Assembly (NCBI RefSeq): GCF_900111005.1
Contig: NZ_FOFV01000024.1
Span: forward strand, 62,448-126,447
Direction: 5' to 3'
From: Lentzea albida
Lineage (GTDB): Bacteria > Actinomycetota > Actinomycetes > Mycobacteriales > Pseudonocardiaceae
Length of the DNA stretch: 64,000 bases
A program made the position numbers and the translations under genes. The first letter of the stretch is position 1. Each line of letters opens with the position of its first letter. Shown here piece by piece: positions 1 to 8,303 of the stretch. Under the pieces are notes generated by a model that searched no databases, was not told the DNA's origin, and worked only from the letters and a program-made list of their open reading frames with translations.

Positions 1-1135
1 GCCGCTGATCTCCGCGTTAAGGTTCCAGCCCGACGTGTAGATGCACCCGCCGTCGGTCATCTGCTGCATCACGTCGTGGACGTAGTCGTTCAGCAGCTTG
101 TTGCCGGACGCCGTGGTGGGGGTGGAGTGGCGGGGCTGGTAGTGGTGGAGACCCCTGCCCGGGTTGTGGTTGCTGCCGCCCGCGTCGTTGGAACCCCGGC
201 CGTAGCCGAGGGAGATGCCGGAGTACGGCAGGTTGTAGACCTCGTTGTGCGCCACCGTCGCGTTGGTGACGTACGTGTTGAGCACGGAGACGATGCCCCG
301 GTACTCGATCCCGAGGTCGTGCACGCGGTCGTAGCTGACCGTGATGTCCCGGTTGACCATCCGCTGGTCGCTCGGGTGGTGCGCGTCGGCGCGCACGCCG
401 CCGACCACCACGCCGCCCTCCGAGTTCTGCGCGATCTCCGAGCGGGTGATCGTGATGCCGGCGCACCGAGGCCGACTCGGCTGGTGTGCGCGTTGGCGTC
501 GTTGCCGATGCCGATCGCGGTCTGCCCGAGGTCGACGAAGCGGGAGTCGGTGAAGGTGACGCGGCCGGCCGCGAAGATCTGGACGGCGGCGGGCATCTGC
601 GACCAGTGCGGCCGGACCGCCTCGAACGCCGGGCAGCCGCTGCGGCAGGAGTTCAGCCCGTCCGCCGGCCGGCTCCAGTTGCCCGAGGTGTAGGCGCCGG
701 TCTGCTGGTCGGCGTACCCCTGGTTGCCGCCGGGGCCGAGCCACGACGTAGCGGTGAAGGTGATGCCGCTGAACGAGATGTCGTGCGCGGGCGCGTCGTA
801 GGTGCCGCCGACGGCCACGAGCGACTGCGGGGTGGGCAGTTCGACGCTGACGTTGTTCATGTTCTGCCCGGAGCGGGGGATGTGGTTCAGGACCCCGGTG
901 CCCGGGTTGAGGCACCACCCGATCGCCCGCCGTGTCCAGGAAGTCGTACGCGTTCGTCAGGTGGAGCGGCCCGGTGCGGAACGGGTCGTTGAGCGTGTCG
1001 TGGCCGAACTTGTTGTTGTTCCAGGCGGGTTGCTGCGTCGTCAGGAAGTTCCCGCTGATGCTCTGCACCGGCTGAGTGCCTGTCGGTGAAGGAGTTGACG
1101 CTCTCCACCTCCACGCGGTTCTGGTTCGCCACGCT
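1..1135 (-). pseudogene. Right-handed parallel beta-helix protein, frameshifted and truncated
   Basis: The minus strand carries recognisable pieces of a secreted parallel beta-helix (pectate-lyase-like) protein, but in changing frames. Family-like segments are NRVEVESVNSFTD near 1100, QPAWNNNKFGHDTLNDPF near 1000, PGTGVLNHIPRSGQNM near 880, HDISFSGITFTATSWLGPG near 760, and TDGGCIYTSGWNLN at the window edge in a third frame. Frame changes are needed near 1083, 925 and 475. The N-terminal part expected in the family is missing, and the C-terminus runs past position 1. I read it as a decayed carbohydrate-active or surface protein. Three sequencing indels in one gene are the alternative, but the missing N-terminus argues for real decay. 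Confidence 0.7.
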
Positions 1136-1179
1136 GTTCAGGTGGCCGGTGGCACGACCGGCTGAACTCGGCTTCGGCG

Positions 1180-1497
1180 TCAGCCGCGGGAGTGGCTCGC
1201 CCCGTCCGCCTTGGCCTTCTCCGCGATGGCCTGCAGCGCCGCGATGTGCGCGCTCAGGGCCGAGCGACCGGGACCGGTCAGGTTGAGCCAGGTCCGCGGC
1301 CGCTTGTTGACGTACCCCTTGCGGACCTCGACGTACTCGTTCTTCGACAGCGTGGTGACCTGTTTGGACAGTGCGGAGTCGGAGAGCCCCACCGAGTCCC
1401 GGACGAACCCGAACTCGGCCCACTCCGCCGCGGTCAGCAGGGAGACGATGGCCAGTCTCGTCGGGTCCAGCAGGAGCTGGTCAAGCTCGGCCACCAC
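1180..1497 (-). CDS. Small winged-helix (MarR/HTH_34-like) transcriptional regulator
   Basis: This 105-residue protein is essentially a single winged-helix DNA-binding domain. It opens with LLDPTRLAIVSLL, has a recognition-helix stretch SVGLSDSALSKQVTTL, and a wing with VEVRKGYVNKRPRTWLNLT. Its length and layout fit the short PF13601-type regulators often found beside small membrane-protein genes. The ATG at 1497 overlaps the end of the upstream membrane-protein gene, so the three genes 2421-1180 look like one operon. I infer that it senses an unknown signal and may control its own operon through the inverted repeat upstream of 2421. The ligand cannot be read from the sequence. Confidence 0.82.
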   Translation of the reverse strand: MVAELDQLLLDPTRLAIVSLLTAAEWAEFGFVRDSVGLSDSALSKQVTTLSKNEYVEVRKGYVNKRPRTWLNLTGPGRSALSAHIAALQAIAEKAKADGASHSRG

Positions 1498-1966
1498 TCA
1501 CCTCGTCCTGCCTGCGCAACAACCACAGCTGGAACTTCGGACCGAGGAACACGACGTAGAGCCCGGCCAGCGCCCCATAGTAGATGGCGGCGTGCGGCAC
1601 CTGCAGCCACGCGATCAGCAGCGCCCCGACGATCCCGATCGCGAGGACGGGTACCAGGCGCAGCAACCGCCACCGGAGGCCGACCGGCAGGCTGCGGTTC
1701 GACACGGCGACGCGACGGCCGAGAAGGGCGCCACCGGTCCGCGTGCGCAGGGCGAAGGACAGGCCGAGGCAGACCAGCAGGAACGGCCAGAGCAGCCAGC
1801 TGCCCACGGCGGGCGCGAGGTCGATCACCACGCAGTAGGCGAAGAGGGCGAGACCGCACGCGATCCACAGCCGGCGGGACCCGAGCGCGGACCTCGCCAC
1901 CTGGTCCTTGCCCTGGCGAACCGCGTGCAGTGCCGCCGCGGCCTCTTCCGGCGTCGGTTCGGTCAT
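1481..1966 (-). CDS. Small integral membrane protein of unknown function
   Basis: The product is 161 residues. A soluble N-terminal stretch (EEAAAALHAVRQGKDQVARSA) is followed by about four hydrophobic segments: WIACGLALFAYCVVIDLA, LLWPFLLVCLGLSFAL, LVPVLAIGIVGALLIAWL and IYYGALAGLYVVFLG. No catalytic motif is visible. The ATG at 1966 overlaps the stop of the preceding gene by 4 bp, and the 3' end overlaps the winged-helix regulator by 17 bp, so the three genes are probably translated in concert. I infer that it forms a membrane unit with the upstream product; the function is unknown. Confidence 0.8.
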   Translation of the reverse strand: MTEPTPEEAAAALHAVRQGKDQVARSALGSRRLWIACGLALFAYCVVIDLAPAVGSWLLWPFLLVCLGLSFALRTRTGGALLGRRVAVSNRSLPVGLRWRLLRLVPVLAIGIVGALLIAWLQVPHAAIYYGALAGLYVVFLGPKFQLWLLRRQDEVSGGRA

Positions 1967-2421
1967 CGTTCCTCCGTCTGCTCCTGGTGCCGGTTCAGGG
2001 TGCGCAAGATCAGCCACTGGTCGAACCACGCGCCTGCCGTGGTCAGGACCAGGAGCACCAGCCCCATCACCAGGTGCGCGTAGCTGTGCAGGGGCGCGGT
2101 CTCGTCCACGGCCTTCGTCAGGACCAGCTGGAGGCCCAGTCGGACGGCGAACAGGAGCACGGCCAGCAGCCGCGCCCGCTTCGAGCGCCACACCGAGCGG
2201 ATGAACTCGCGGCGGCGCGAAAGCACCGTGAACCAGAGCGCGATGTGCGCGACGGCGAGTACCAGGGGCAGCGCCGCGACGGCCGGGTGGGCAGGGCTGA
2301 ACTGCTGGCTGATGTCGAAGCTCGCCACGAGCGAACCGGCCAGGACGAAGTACCACGCCGGCAGCCCCTCGACGGCCGGCGGCGTCGGAGTTCGTGCTGG
2401 TCGCAGTGCGGTGAGCGCCAT
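1963..2421 (-). CDS. Small integral membrane protein of unknown function
   Basis: The product is 152 residues. Four hydrophobic segments are visible: AWYFVLAGSLVASFDI, VAALPLVLAVAHIALWFTVL, RLLAVLLFAVRLGLQLVL and AHLVMGLVLLVLTTAGAWF. The ATG at 2421 was chosen because a strong ribosome binding site (GAGGAGG) lies just upstream; longer versions of the frame lack one. It is the first gene of the three-gene operon ending with the winged-helix regulator. A striking inverted repeat lies directly upstream. I recognise no family-specific residues. Confidence 0.8.
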   Translation of the reverse strand: MALTALRPARTPTPPAVEGLPAWYFVLAGSLVASFDISQQFSPAHPAVAALPLVLAVAHIALWFTVLSRRREFIRSVWRSKRARLLAVLLFAVRLGLQLVLTKAVDETAPLHSYAHLVMGLVLLVLTTAGAWFDQWLILRTLNRHQEQTEER

Positions 2422-2435
2422 CTCATCCTCCTCGG

Positions 2436-2484
2436 GAAAGTAGTTGCCTGAGAGGAAAGTAGCGTGCACTTTCCGCTCAGGCAA
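2436..2484. promoter_or_regulatory. Long inverted repeat with repeated GGAAAGT half-sites, putative operator
   Basis: Positions 2444-2460 and 2468-2484 form a 17-bp inverted repeat with one mismatch and a 7-nt spacer; the left arm is TTGCCTGAGAGGAAAGT. A further GGAAAGTAG copy lies at 2436-2444. The repeat sits 23 bp upstream of the 2421 start, between the endoglucanase stop and the membrane-protein operon. An operator for the operon's own winged-helix regulator is my inference. A terminator for the endoglucanase is the alternative, but there is no T-tract. Confidence 0.55.
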
Positions 2485-2501
2485 GTGGAGGAGGGGTCTG
2501 C

Positions 2502-3251
2502 TCAGCCGCTGACGGACGCCGAGAAGTTGTCGACCGCCAGGCCGACACCGCCGTTCCACGGCTCGAACCCGGCCTGGATGCTCGTCAGGTACCAGGAGTT
2601 CGTGATCGCGCCGCGGTTGCGCACGTCGTTGACGAAGTCGAGCACGTTGAACGACCACGAGCTGATCGGCGACTGCGCGAGGTAGGAGATGACGTTGTTG
2701 GAACCGTTGCTGCCGCGCCACACCTGCCAGCTGCGCCCGCCGAGGGTGGTCGTGCCGACCGCGCTGCCGATGGGCTGGATCGAGCCCTGGCGGTTGAACC
2801 AGATCATGATTTCCACCTGGTTCACCCCGTTGGTCTTCGGCGTGGGGTCGAGCCAGATGTCGTAAGAGGCGTTGTAGGTGCCGCCGGCGTAGCGGTAGTT
2901 GATCGCCGACGTGGCACTGCGGATCCGGCTCACCTGCATCGGCAGAACGGAGCCGGGGGAGCAGTTGCCGTAGTGGCAACCGAGGAACGCCGACGGGTAG
3001 GACACGGGCGCCCCGTTGGTCGGCGACGAACCGTCCTGGCGGGTGATCTGGAAACCGGACGACGTGACGTTGACGCACTGCTGGGCCGACGTGCCCCACC
3101 GGTTGTTCTGGACCACGTACCGGCCTTGGATCGTGGTCGACCCGTACTGGTCGCAGATGGTCACGTCGGCGTGCGCGGGGCCCGCCGTCGCGACGAAGGT
3201 GCTCGCGACGAGCAGGCCTGCGGCGACGGCCGCGCGAAAGGTCTTTCGCAT
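2502..3251 (-). CDS. Secreted glycoside hydrolase family 12 endoglucanase
   Basis: The 249-residue product starts with a Sec signal peptide (MRKTFRAAVAAGLLVAS, cleavage near GPAHA-DV). The mature part has the GH12 hallmarks: an N-terminal CDQYG, the YVVQNNRWG segment, and the nucleophile region NQVEIMIWFNRQG with its conserved glutamate. The second catalytic glutamate is expected in QAGFEPWNGG near the C-terminus. There is no carbohydrate-binding module. The enzyme should cleave beta-1,4-glucan outside the cell. The start at 3251 places the signal peptide at the N-terminus; the frame runs open further upstream but without coding character. A perfect CebR operator lies 23 bp upstream, indicating cello-oligosaccharide induction. 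Confidence 0.93.
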   Translation of the reverse strand: MRKTFRAAVAAGLLVASTFVATAGPAHADVTICDQYGSTTIQGRYVVQNNRWGTSAQQCVNVTSSGFQITRQDGSSPTNGAPVSYPSAFLGCHYGNCSPGSVLPMQVSRIRSATSAINYRYAGGTYNASYDIWLDPTPKTNGVNQVEIMIWFNRQGSIQPIGSAVGTTTLGGRSWQVWRGSNGSNNVISYLAQSPISSWSFNVLDFVNDVRNRGAITNSWYLTSIQAGFEPWNGGVGLAVDNFSASVSG

Positions 3252-3273
3252 GACGACTCCTGGGACAGGGTTA

Positions 3274-3287
3274 TGGGAGCGCTCCCA
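3274..3287. promoter_or_regulatory. CebR operator (cellulose-utilisation box)
   Basis: TGGGAGCGCTCCCA is a perfect 14-bp palindrome, identical to the known actinobacterial operator of the LacI-family repressor CebR. It sits 23 bp upstream of the GH12 endoglucanase start, where a bound repressor would block the promoter. CebR itself is not in this window. Confidence 0.93.
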
Positions 3288-3595
3288 AGTTAGCGGGCCG
3301 TCAAATGCTCCGCAGAATTCCTGCGGCCTGATCGTCGAATTCACGTCGAATCGATCGGCGGGTCCACAAGATGAACCGGCCGATGGGTGAGGAACTTGGT
3401 GCGGGCGTGATGGCTGAACGAGACTGCGTCGATGGTTTCCGAACACGCCCAGAGCGACCAATTCCGCGGTGCTCGTATCCATGTTTGCGATCTCGGGATC
3501 CGCGATTGCGAGGTGAGTGGTTCGAGGATCGTCGACTGCTGCGGCAGCGACATCTACCTCCGCCGTCCACCCCTTGGCGATCTCGGCGCAGGGCG

Positions 3596-3945
3596 TCAGA
3601 AGGTAGGCGGGCCCAGCGCGGCGCGGAACGAGTTCTTGCCGGCGACACCGTCACGGGCCGACAGCACGCGCGAGGTGACCTCGGCGACCTGACGGGCCTG
3701 GAAGACATCGGTGATCCCGAACCCCGCGCCACGGCGACGGGGTCCGTGCCGAGGCCGGTGTGGCCCGGCCGCATGCCGGTCTCGCCGAAGTGGCCGTTGT
3801 CCAGCACGACGACGGTGAGGTTCGCGGGACGGGCCGCGGCGACGGTGCCGAGCGCGCCGATGCCCATCAGCTGTTCGCCGTCGCCGGTCAGGGCGGTGAC
3901 CGGGTGGTCCGGCCGGGGTGAGCGCGAGTCCGGCGCTGCGCGCGC
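3596..3945 (-). pseudogene. Fragment of a thiamine-diphosphate-dependent (phosphonopyruvate/sulfopyruvate-type) decarboxylase
   Basis: The minus strand encodes ALTGDGEQLMGIGALGTVA, then NLTVVVLDNGHFGETGM and a tail ending NSFRAALGPPTF before a stop at 3596. GDGE plus the downstream LDN/HFGETGMQ-like region is the TPP-Mg binding motif of phosphonopyruvate/sulfopyruvate-type decarboxylases. Reading on requires a frame change near 3725, at a GGGGTT run. Everything upstream of about 3945 (N-terminal half, active-site glutamate) is absent. The piece is about 115 residues of a protein normally about 190 (beta subunit) or 380 residues long. It is a relic without partner genes. Confidence 0.75.
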
Positions 3946-4235
3946 CGCCACGTCCCTTCCCGCGAACAGGCCGCGGCGCTGCTCACCGCACTCCGGCAGT
4001 GATGCTCCCTCGTCGCGACGCGCAGGAGGAGAGGCCCGACTTGTCGGGTATGCGCACGCTGGGGACGGGATCACGGACAGCAACGCGGGCGCAGCGCCGT
4101 CCCGCATCAGGGTGCAGGGCTCTGCATGATGGCGCGGCGGACCTGGTCCAGGCGCAGCAGCTCGTAGACGGCCATTCCTCCACGAGGTGGAAGCCGCGAC
4201 GAGTACCGTGCGCCGACGCAGGACTGTCGCCCCGG
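3946..4235. other. Gene-poor stretch
   Basis: I see no convincing coding frame here. The open frames on both strands are arginine- and proline-rich shadows without domain signatures. Together with the decarboxylase relic next to it, this looks like decayed sequence. Confidence 0.5.
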
Positions 4236-5312
4236 CTAGAGCGGTGCGGCGGAGGTGGCCCGCACTTCTGTCCGGCATTGAGGATCCGAGGTGAGGGCAC
4301 TCCAGGTCTCGTGCGCATCGAGGAAGCGCCAGGCGGGCCACGTGCCCGATCCGCCGTGGGCGAGAGCAGCCTCGGCCGTGAGGGCCGCCACGAGTCCGCT
4401 GAGCCGGTAGGGGTCGTCGGCCTGCAGGAGCCGTTGGCCGACGAGGCGACCCGACGGGATGTCCCTCCGCTCCGCCAGGATCGTGTAGCTGGGCCGGTGT
4501 TGTGCGAGGTCGGCTGTCGCGGCGGCGGCCAGTTCGCCCGCCCAGGAGGTGGGGTCGTCCGGGGAGTCCGCCCACGCGGTGGCCAGCGTGGTCGGGATGC
4601 GTTCGGAGACGTAGACCGAGTGCTGCCGGACCTCGCCGAGGCCGTGGTGGCGTGCGATGTCCGCGGTCTCGGTGGTCAGGTAGGGCAGGGCGTGCACGTC
4701 GGGACCGAAGTGCGGAAGCGTGGTGTGCCAGCGCGCGGTCGCGGTGCCGGGGGCGACTCGGCCGTCACGCCACGTGGCTGAGGGGGTGCCGAAGTCGGGG
4801 CCGGTGGCCAGCAGGATGTCCTGCGCGGACGCCGGGGTGATGCGCACCGGGCCGCCGACGTGGAGGTCGATGCGCGTGGTCGCGGGATCGTCGCCGAGCA
4901 GGGTGAGCGGCAGGATCGCGGTGAGGCCGGGCATGACCCCCGCGGACACGACCTCGAGGCGGTCGGAGGGCGGCAGGGCGCGGAGGCGGCGCAGCAGGGG
5001 GAGGTCGCCCGCGACGTCGACGTAGTGCGCTCCCGCCTCGCGGGCGGCGAGCGCGACGGTGTCGAGCACGCGGTACGACGGTCCGGCGCAGTTGAGGACG
5101 ACGGTGCTGCCCGCGCAGAACGCGGCGACTGAGGCGCTGTCGCTCAGGTCCACGGTGTGCGCTGTGGCGCCGTCGCCGAGTTCCTCGCACAGCGCCGCGG
5201 CGGAGCGGAGGGTGCGGCCGCCGATGCGGAGCGGGGACGCGGCACGGGCGGCCAACCTGCGCGCGGCTGCGGCTCCCACGGCTCCGTAACCGCCCAGGAT
5301 CGCGATGGTCAT
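4236..5312 (-). CDS. Saccharopine-dehydrogenase-like NAD(P)-binding oxidoreductase
   Basis: The 358-residue protein starts MTIAILGGYGAVGAAAARRL, a Rossmann fold GxGxxG, followed by LRIGGRT, the acidic end of beta-2 and DLSDSASVAAFCAGSTVVLNCAGP. This is the N-terminal architecture of saccharopine dehydrogenase-like reductases. The C-terminal part has no motif I can assign. It is transcribed away from a Fur/Zur-like box shared with the divergent gene at 5398. By position it may be a cluster tailoring reductase, playing the part that thiazolinyl imide reductase (Irp3/YbtU, a different family) plays in yersiniabactin synthesis; that role is inference. The ATG at 5312 is chosen because the Rossmann strand starts there. 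Confidence 0.82.
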   Translation of the reverse strand: MTIAILGGYGAVGAAAARRLAARAASPLRIGGRTLRSAAALCEELGDGATAHTVDLSDSASVAAFCAGSTVVLNCAGPSYRVLDTVALAAREAGAHYVDVAGDLPLLRRLRALPPSDRLEVVSAGVMPGLTAILPLTLLGDDPATTRIDLHVGGPVRITPASAQDILLATGPDFGTPSATWRDGRVAPGTATARWHTTLPHFGPDVHALPYLTTETADIARHHGLGEVRQHSVYVSERIPTTLATAWADSPDDPTSWAGELAAAATADLAQHRPSYTILAERRDIPSGRLVGQRLLQADDPYRLSGLVAALTAEAALAHGGSGTWPAWRFLDAHETWSALTSDPQCRTEVRATSAAPL

Positions 5313-5359
5313 GCGGGGTGCCCTTCCGGTTCGGGGTGTCGACCACCCACGAGGTTTCT

Positions 5360-5378
5360 GATAGTGATAGTCATTATC
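5360..5378. promoter_or_regulatory. Fur/Zur-family operator in a divergent promoter
   Basis: GATAGTGATAGTCATTATC matches the classical Fur box GATAATGATAATCATTATC at 17 of 19 positions and is strongly AT-rich for this genome. It lies between the divergent starts at 5312 (minus) and 5398 (plus), so one bound repressor could control both. The sequence alone does not tell Fur from Zur or Nur. Confidence 0.75.
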
Positions 5379-5397
5379 GAAAACTGGAGGTGGGATC

Positions 5398-6327
5398 GTG
5401 TTCGACGTCGTCGTGATCGGTGGCGGGGCGGCGGGCCTCAGCGCCGCACAGGTGCTGGGCCGGCAGCGGCGGTCGGTGTTGGTGGTGGACGGGGGAGAAC
5501 CGAGGAACGCGCCCTCCGACGGCGTGCACATGTTCCTGAGCAGGGACGGCTTCCCCCCGGCCGACCTGCTCGCCACTGGACGCGAGGAACTGGCCGGCTA
5601 CGAGACCGTGCGGCTGGAGCAGACGCGGGTGGTCGCGGTGTCCGGCGCGCTCGACGACTTCCGCGTGGAACTGGCCGGCGGGCGGGTCGAACGGGCGCGC
5701 CGGCTCGTGCTCGCCACGGGGCAGGTCGACGAGCCGTGGGAGATCCCCGGACTCGCGGAGCGGTTCGGCCGGTCCGTCTTCCACTGCCCGTTCTGCCACG
5801 GCTACGAGACCAGCGGCAAGACGCTCGCCGTGCTCGGCCGCGACGTGCCCCAGGTGATGCTCGGGTTGTACGTCGCCGACCGGTTCGGCAAGGACGTGGT
5901 CGTGCTGACCGACGGCCCGCACGAGCTTCCGCCCGAGGTGCTGGCGCGGCTGGACCAGGCTGGAATCCCGGTGCGGACGGACCGCGTCGAACGGGTCGGC
6001 GGCGAGCTCGGTGCCGTGGAAATCCACCTCGAAGGTGGTGAGGTCGTGCAGCGGGAGGCGGTCTTCCACCGCGCCCCTACCCGGCAGGGTGCGCCCTTCG
6101 CCGCCGACCTCGGCTGCGAGATCCTCCCGGACGGCTGCGTGCGCGTCGACGAGTTCCAGGCCACCACCGTCGCGGGTGTGTCGGCCGCGGGCGACATGGC
6201 CAGGCTGGCCGTGCTGCCCGACGCGCTGACGCTCGTCAGCCAGGCGGCGGCCGACGGTGTGCGGGCGGCGGTGTGGCTGGAGCAGGGCCTGTTCCGCGCC
6301 GGGCTCGCCGCCGCGGAACAGGCCTAG
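5398..6327 (+). CDS. Thioredoxin-reductase-like FAD/NAD(P) oxidoreductase with CPFC redox pair
   Basis: The product is 309 residues with a GTG start at 5398 preceded by GGAGG at 5386-5390. The FAD-binding motif GGGAAGLSAA is at residues 8-17. The redox-active CPFC is at 130-133, inside FHCPFCHGYE. A second nucleotide-binding region starts LAVLGRD, and the FAD-closing motif is GVSAAGDMA. The length equals a normal thioredoxin reductase. Relatives with a CPxC pair in natural-product clusters (GliT, HlmI, DepH) oxidise dithiols to disulfides. Its position beside a cysteine-using NRPS cluster, under the same Fur-like box, suggests a thiol-oxidising tailoring or redox-support role. A housekeeping reductase remains possible. 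Confidence 0.85.
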   Translation: MFDVVVIGGGAAGLSAAQVLGRQRRSVLVVDGGEPRNAPSDGVHMFLSRDGFPPADLLATGREELAGYETVRLEQTRVVAVSGALDDFRVELAGGRVERARRLVLATGQVDEPWEIPGLAERFGRSVFHCPFCHGYETSGKTLAVLGRDVPQVMLGLYVADRFGKDVVVLTDGPHELPPEVLARLDQAGIPVRTDRVERVGGELGAVEIHLEGGEVVQREAVFHRAPTRQGAPFAADLGCEILPDGCVRVDEFQATTVAGVSAAGDMARLAVLPDALTLVSQAAADGVRAAVWLEQGLFRAGLAAAEQA

Positions 6328-6335
6328 CGGGACAC

Positions 6336-8303
6336 TCACGCCGGGTGTGGCCGCGCGGTGCGGATCCGTGCGGCCACACCTGCCACGGTCGGCGAGGCCA
6401 GGAAGTCGCGCACGCTCACCGCAGTCCCGGTCTCCCTGGCCAGCCGGGCGAGGGTGCGCACGGCCAGCAGCGAGTCTCCGCCCATCGCGAAGAAGTTCCC
6501 CGCCCGGTCGACCTCGGCGACGTCGAGGACGTCCTGCCACAGCAGCGAGATCTGCTTCTCCAGGTCGTCGCGCGGCGGACCGCTCTCCGAGTCCCCAGCG
6601 GTGTCGGTGCGTCCGTATCCGCCCAGCACCAGCACGTCCGCGGAGTGCTGTGGGTGCTCCGCCGCGGGCAGCGGCACGGCCGAGTCCCAGGAACCCGGCT
6701 CGGCGAGCGTGCGGACGTGGTCGAGCAGTTCGCGGAACATCCGCTCGACGAGACCGGGTTCGAAGATCTCCTCCACGTAGGAGAACACCGCCGTCATGGT
6801 GTCGTCGAGTTCGAACAGGCGGACTTCGAGCGCGACCTGCGGTGTGCGGAGCTGCTGGTGGTGGTCGTGCATGTCGATCACGCCGAGCGGTCCGGCGTCC
6901 TGCGGGAGCCGCTGGCCCATCGCCGCGTCCATGCCGAGCGTGCTCTGGAACACCACCGGTGCGACCGGCCGGTGCGTGCCGCGGTGGCGGCCCAGTTCCC
7001 GCGACACCTCGACACCGCTGATCAGGTTGTGCGCCGCCGCGTCACCGAACTGGCGCTGGCAGGCGAGGGCCAGGTCGGCGAACGAGGCCGACGGTTCGAG
7101 CTCGACGGGGATCAGCATGGTGGAGGCGAAGGCCCCGATGATGCGGTGCACGTCCGGGTGCAACGGCAGTCTGTTGAGCTGCAACGAGTTCAGCAGCATC
7201 ACGCGGTGACCGGCCGCTCGCGCGAGCACGCAGGCGTAGGCGGTGAACACCGCTGCCGACGGGGTGACACCGTGAGCCGCGCACTGGGCGCGCACGGCCG
7301 CCCAGGTGCTGCTGTCCACGGTCTGCTGGGTCGAGGCCATCAGATCGGGACGTGCGTGCGCCGGGTCGAGCCGCAACGGCAGGGCCGGCGGCTGTCCGAA
7401 CTCCGGCAGCCGGTCGAACCACCAGTCCCGGTCGGCCTCCCAGGCCGCGGTGCCGGGCAACTGTCGCACGGACGTCACGTAGTCGCCGTAGTCGACGTCC
7501 AGCGGCGCCAGGGTGGCGTTCCAGTCCGCGACGAGGGCGAACAGGTCGCGGTAGAAGACGTTCGAGGACCAGCCGTCGATGATGAGCAGACTCACCGCGC
7601 AGTGCAGCCGGGCGCGGTCGTCGTCGAGCAGCGTGAGCCGGATGTCGATACCGGGGCCGTCGGCGGGGTTGGGGCCGTTGGTGCTCATCTCGTGCCGCGT
7701 CGCGGCCAGAGTGCGAGCGGCGTCGTCGGCGGGGGTGTCGCGCAGGTCGGTGACGGTCAGCGTGGGTACGGCGGCTGGGTCGTCGGCGGGCAGGATCCGC
7801 TGCTGCCCGTCGGGGAGCACGCGGGCCCGCAGGGTGGGCTGGTGTGCCACGAGCCGGCGCAGGGCGTCCTGCAACGACTCCGCCGCCTCGTCCACCTCCA
7901 CTTCGGACAGTCCGATGTCGACGTAGTGGTGCGCGGACGGGTAGGACAGCTCCCACCCGTCCTGCTGACCGACGAAGTAGCCCTGTTGCAGGGGCAGCAG
8001 GGGGAACGGCTCGTCGGGGTCCGTGCGGCGCAGGACGTCGACGGGCAGCGCCCGGCCGCCGCCGGAGGCGCGCTGCGCGACGAGGTCGGCGAGCTCGGAC
8101 AGCGTGATCTCGACCCGGACGTCGGACAGCGCCAGCACGACGCCGAGCTGCTTGCGCACCTGCGCGGACATCCGCACGGCGAGGACGGAGTCGCCGCCGA
8201 GGGTGAGGAACCCGGCGTCGTGCGGCACGGCGGCGGCGTCGAGCCCGAGCAACCGGCCCCAGATGCCGGCCAGGGTCTCCCGGTGGTCGAGGGTGTCGGT
8301 CAT
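6336..8303 (-). CDS. NRPS PCP-Cy-PCP tridomain protein without an adenylation domain
   Basis: The 655-residue protein has a carrier domain (LGGDS, Ser39), a condensation/heterocyclisation-type domain at about 100-540 (opening FPLLPLQQGYFVGQQ), and a second carrier near the end (GGDS, Ser611). The Cy motif DxxxxDxxS reads SLLIIDGWS at 238-246, so the first aspartate is replaced by serine. With no A domain, both carriers must be charged in trans, presumably by the single cysteine A domain encoded at 21703-25533. It corresponds to the Cy2-PCP2 part of yersiniabactin HMWP2 plus one extra carrier. It is the last gene of the nine-gene operon, and its ATG at 8303 overlaps the preceding stop by 4 bp. 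Gene 5398 runs toward it and ends 8 bp away. Confidence 0.92.
   Translation of the reverse strand: MTDTLDHRETLAGIWGRLLGLDAAAVPHDAGFLTLGGDSVLAVRMSAQVRKQLGVVLALSDVRVEITLSELADLVAQRASGGGRALPVDVLRRTDPDEPFPLLPLQQGYFVGQQDGWELSYPSAHHYVDIGLSEVEVDEAAESLQDALRRLVAHQPTLRARVLPDGQQRILPADDPAAVPTLTVTDLRDTPADDAARTLAATRHEMSTNGPNPADGPGIDIRLTLLDDDRARLHCAVSLLIIDGWSSNVFYRDLFALVADWNATLAPLDVDYGDYVTSVRQLPGTAAWEADRDWWFDRLPEFGQPPALPLRLDPAHARPDLMASTQQTVDSSTWAAVRAQCAAHGVTPSAAVFTAYACVLARAAGHRVMLLNSLQLNRLPLHPDVHRIIGAFASTMLIPVELEPSASFADLALACQRQFGDAAAHNLISGVEVSRELGRHRGTHRPVAPVVFQSTLGMDAAMGQRLPQDAGPLGVIDMHDHHQQLRTPQVALEVRLFELDDTMTAVFSYVEEIFEPGLVERMFRELLDHVRTLAEPGSWDSAVPLPAAEHPQHSADVLVLGGYGRTDTAGDSESGPPRDDLEKQISLLWQDVLDVAEVDRAGNFFAMGGDSLLAVRTLARLARETGTAVSVRDFLASPTVAGVAARIRTARPHPA

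Noticed and set aside
4236..5312. Thiazolinyl imide reductase (Irp3/YbtU) as the identity of the reductase
   Set aside because: The N-terminus is of saccharopine-dehydrogenase type, not the Gfo/Idh/MocA-like type of Irp3; only functional analogy is possible.
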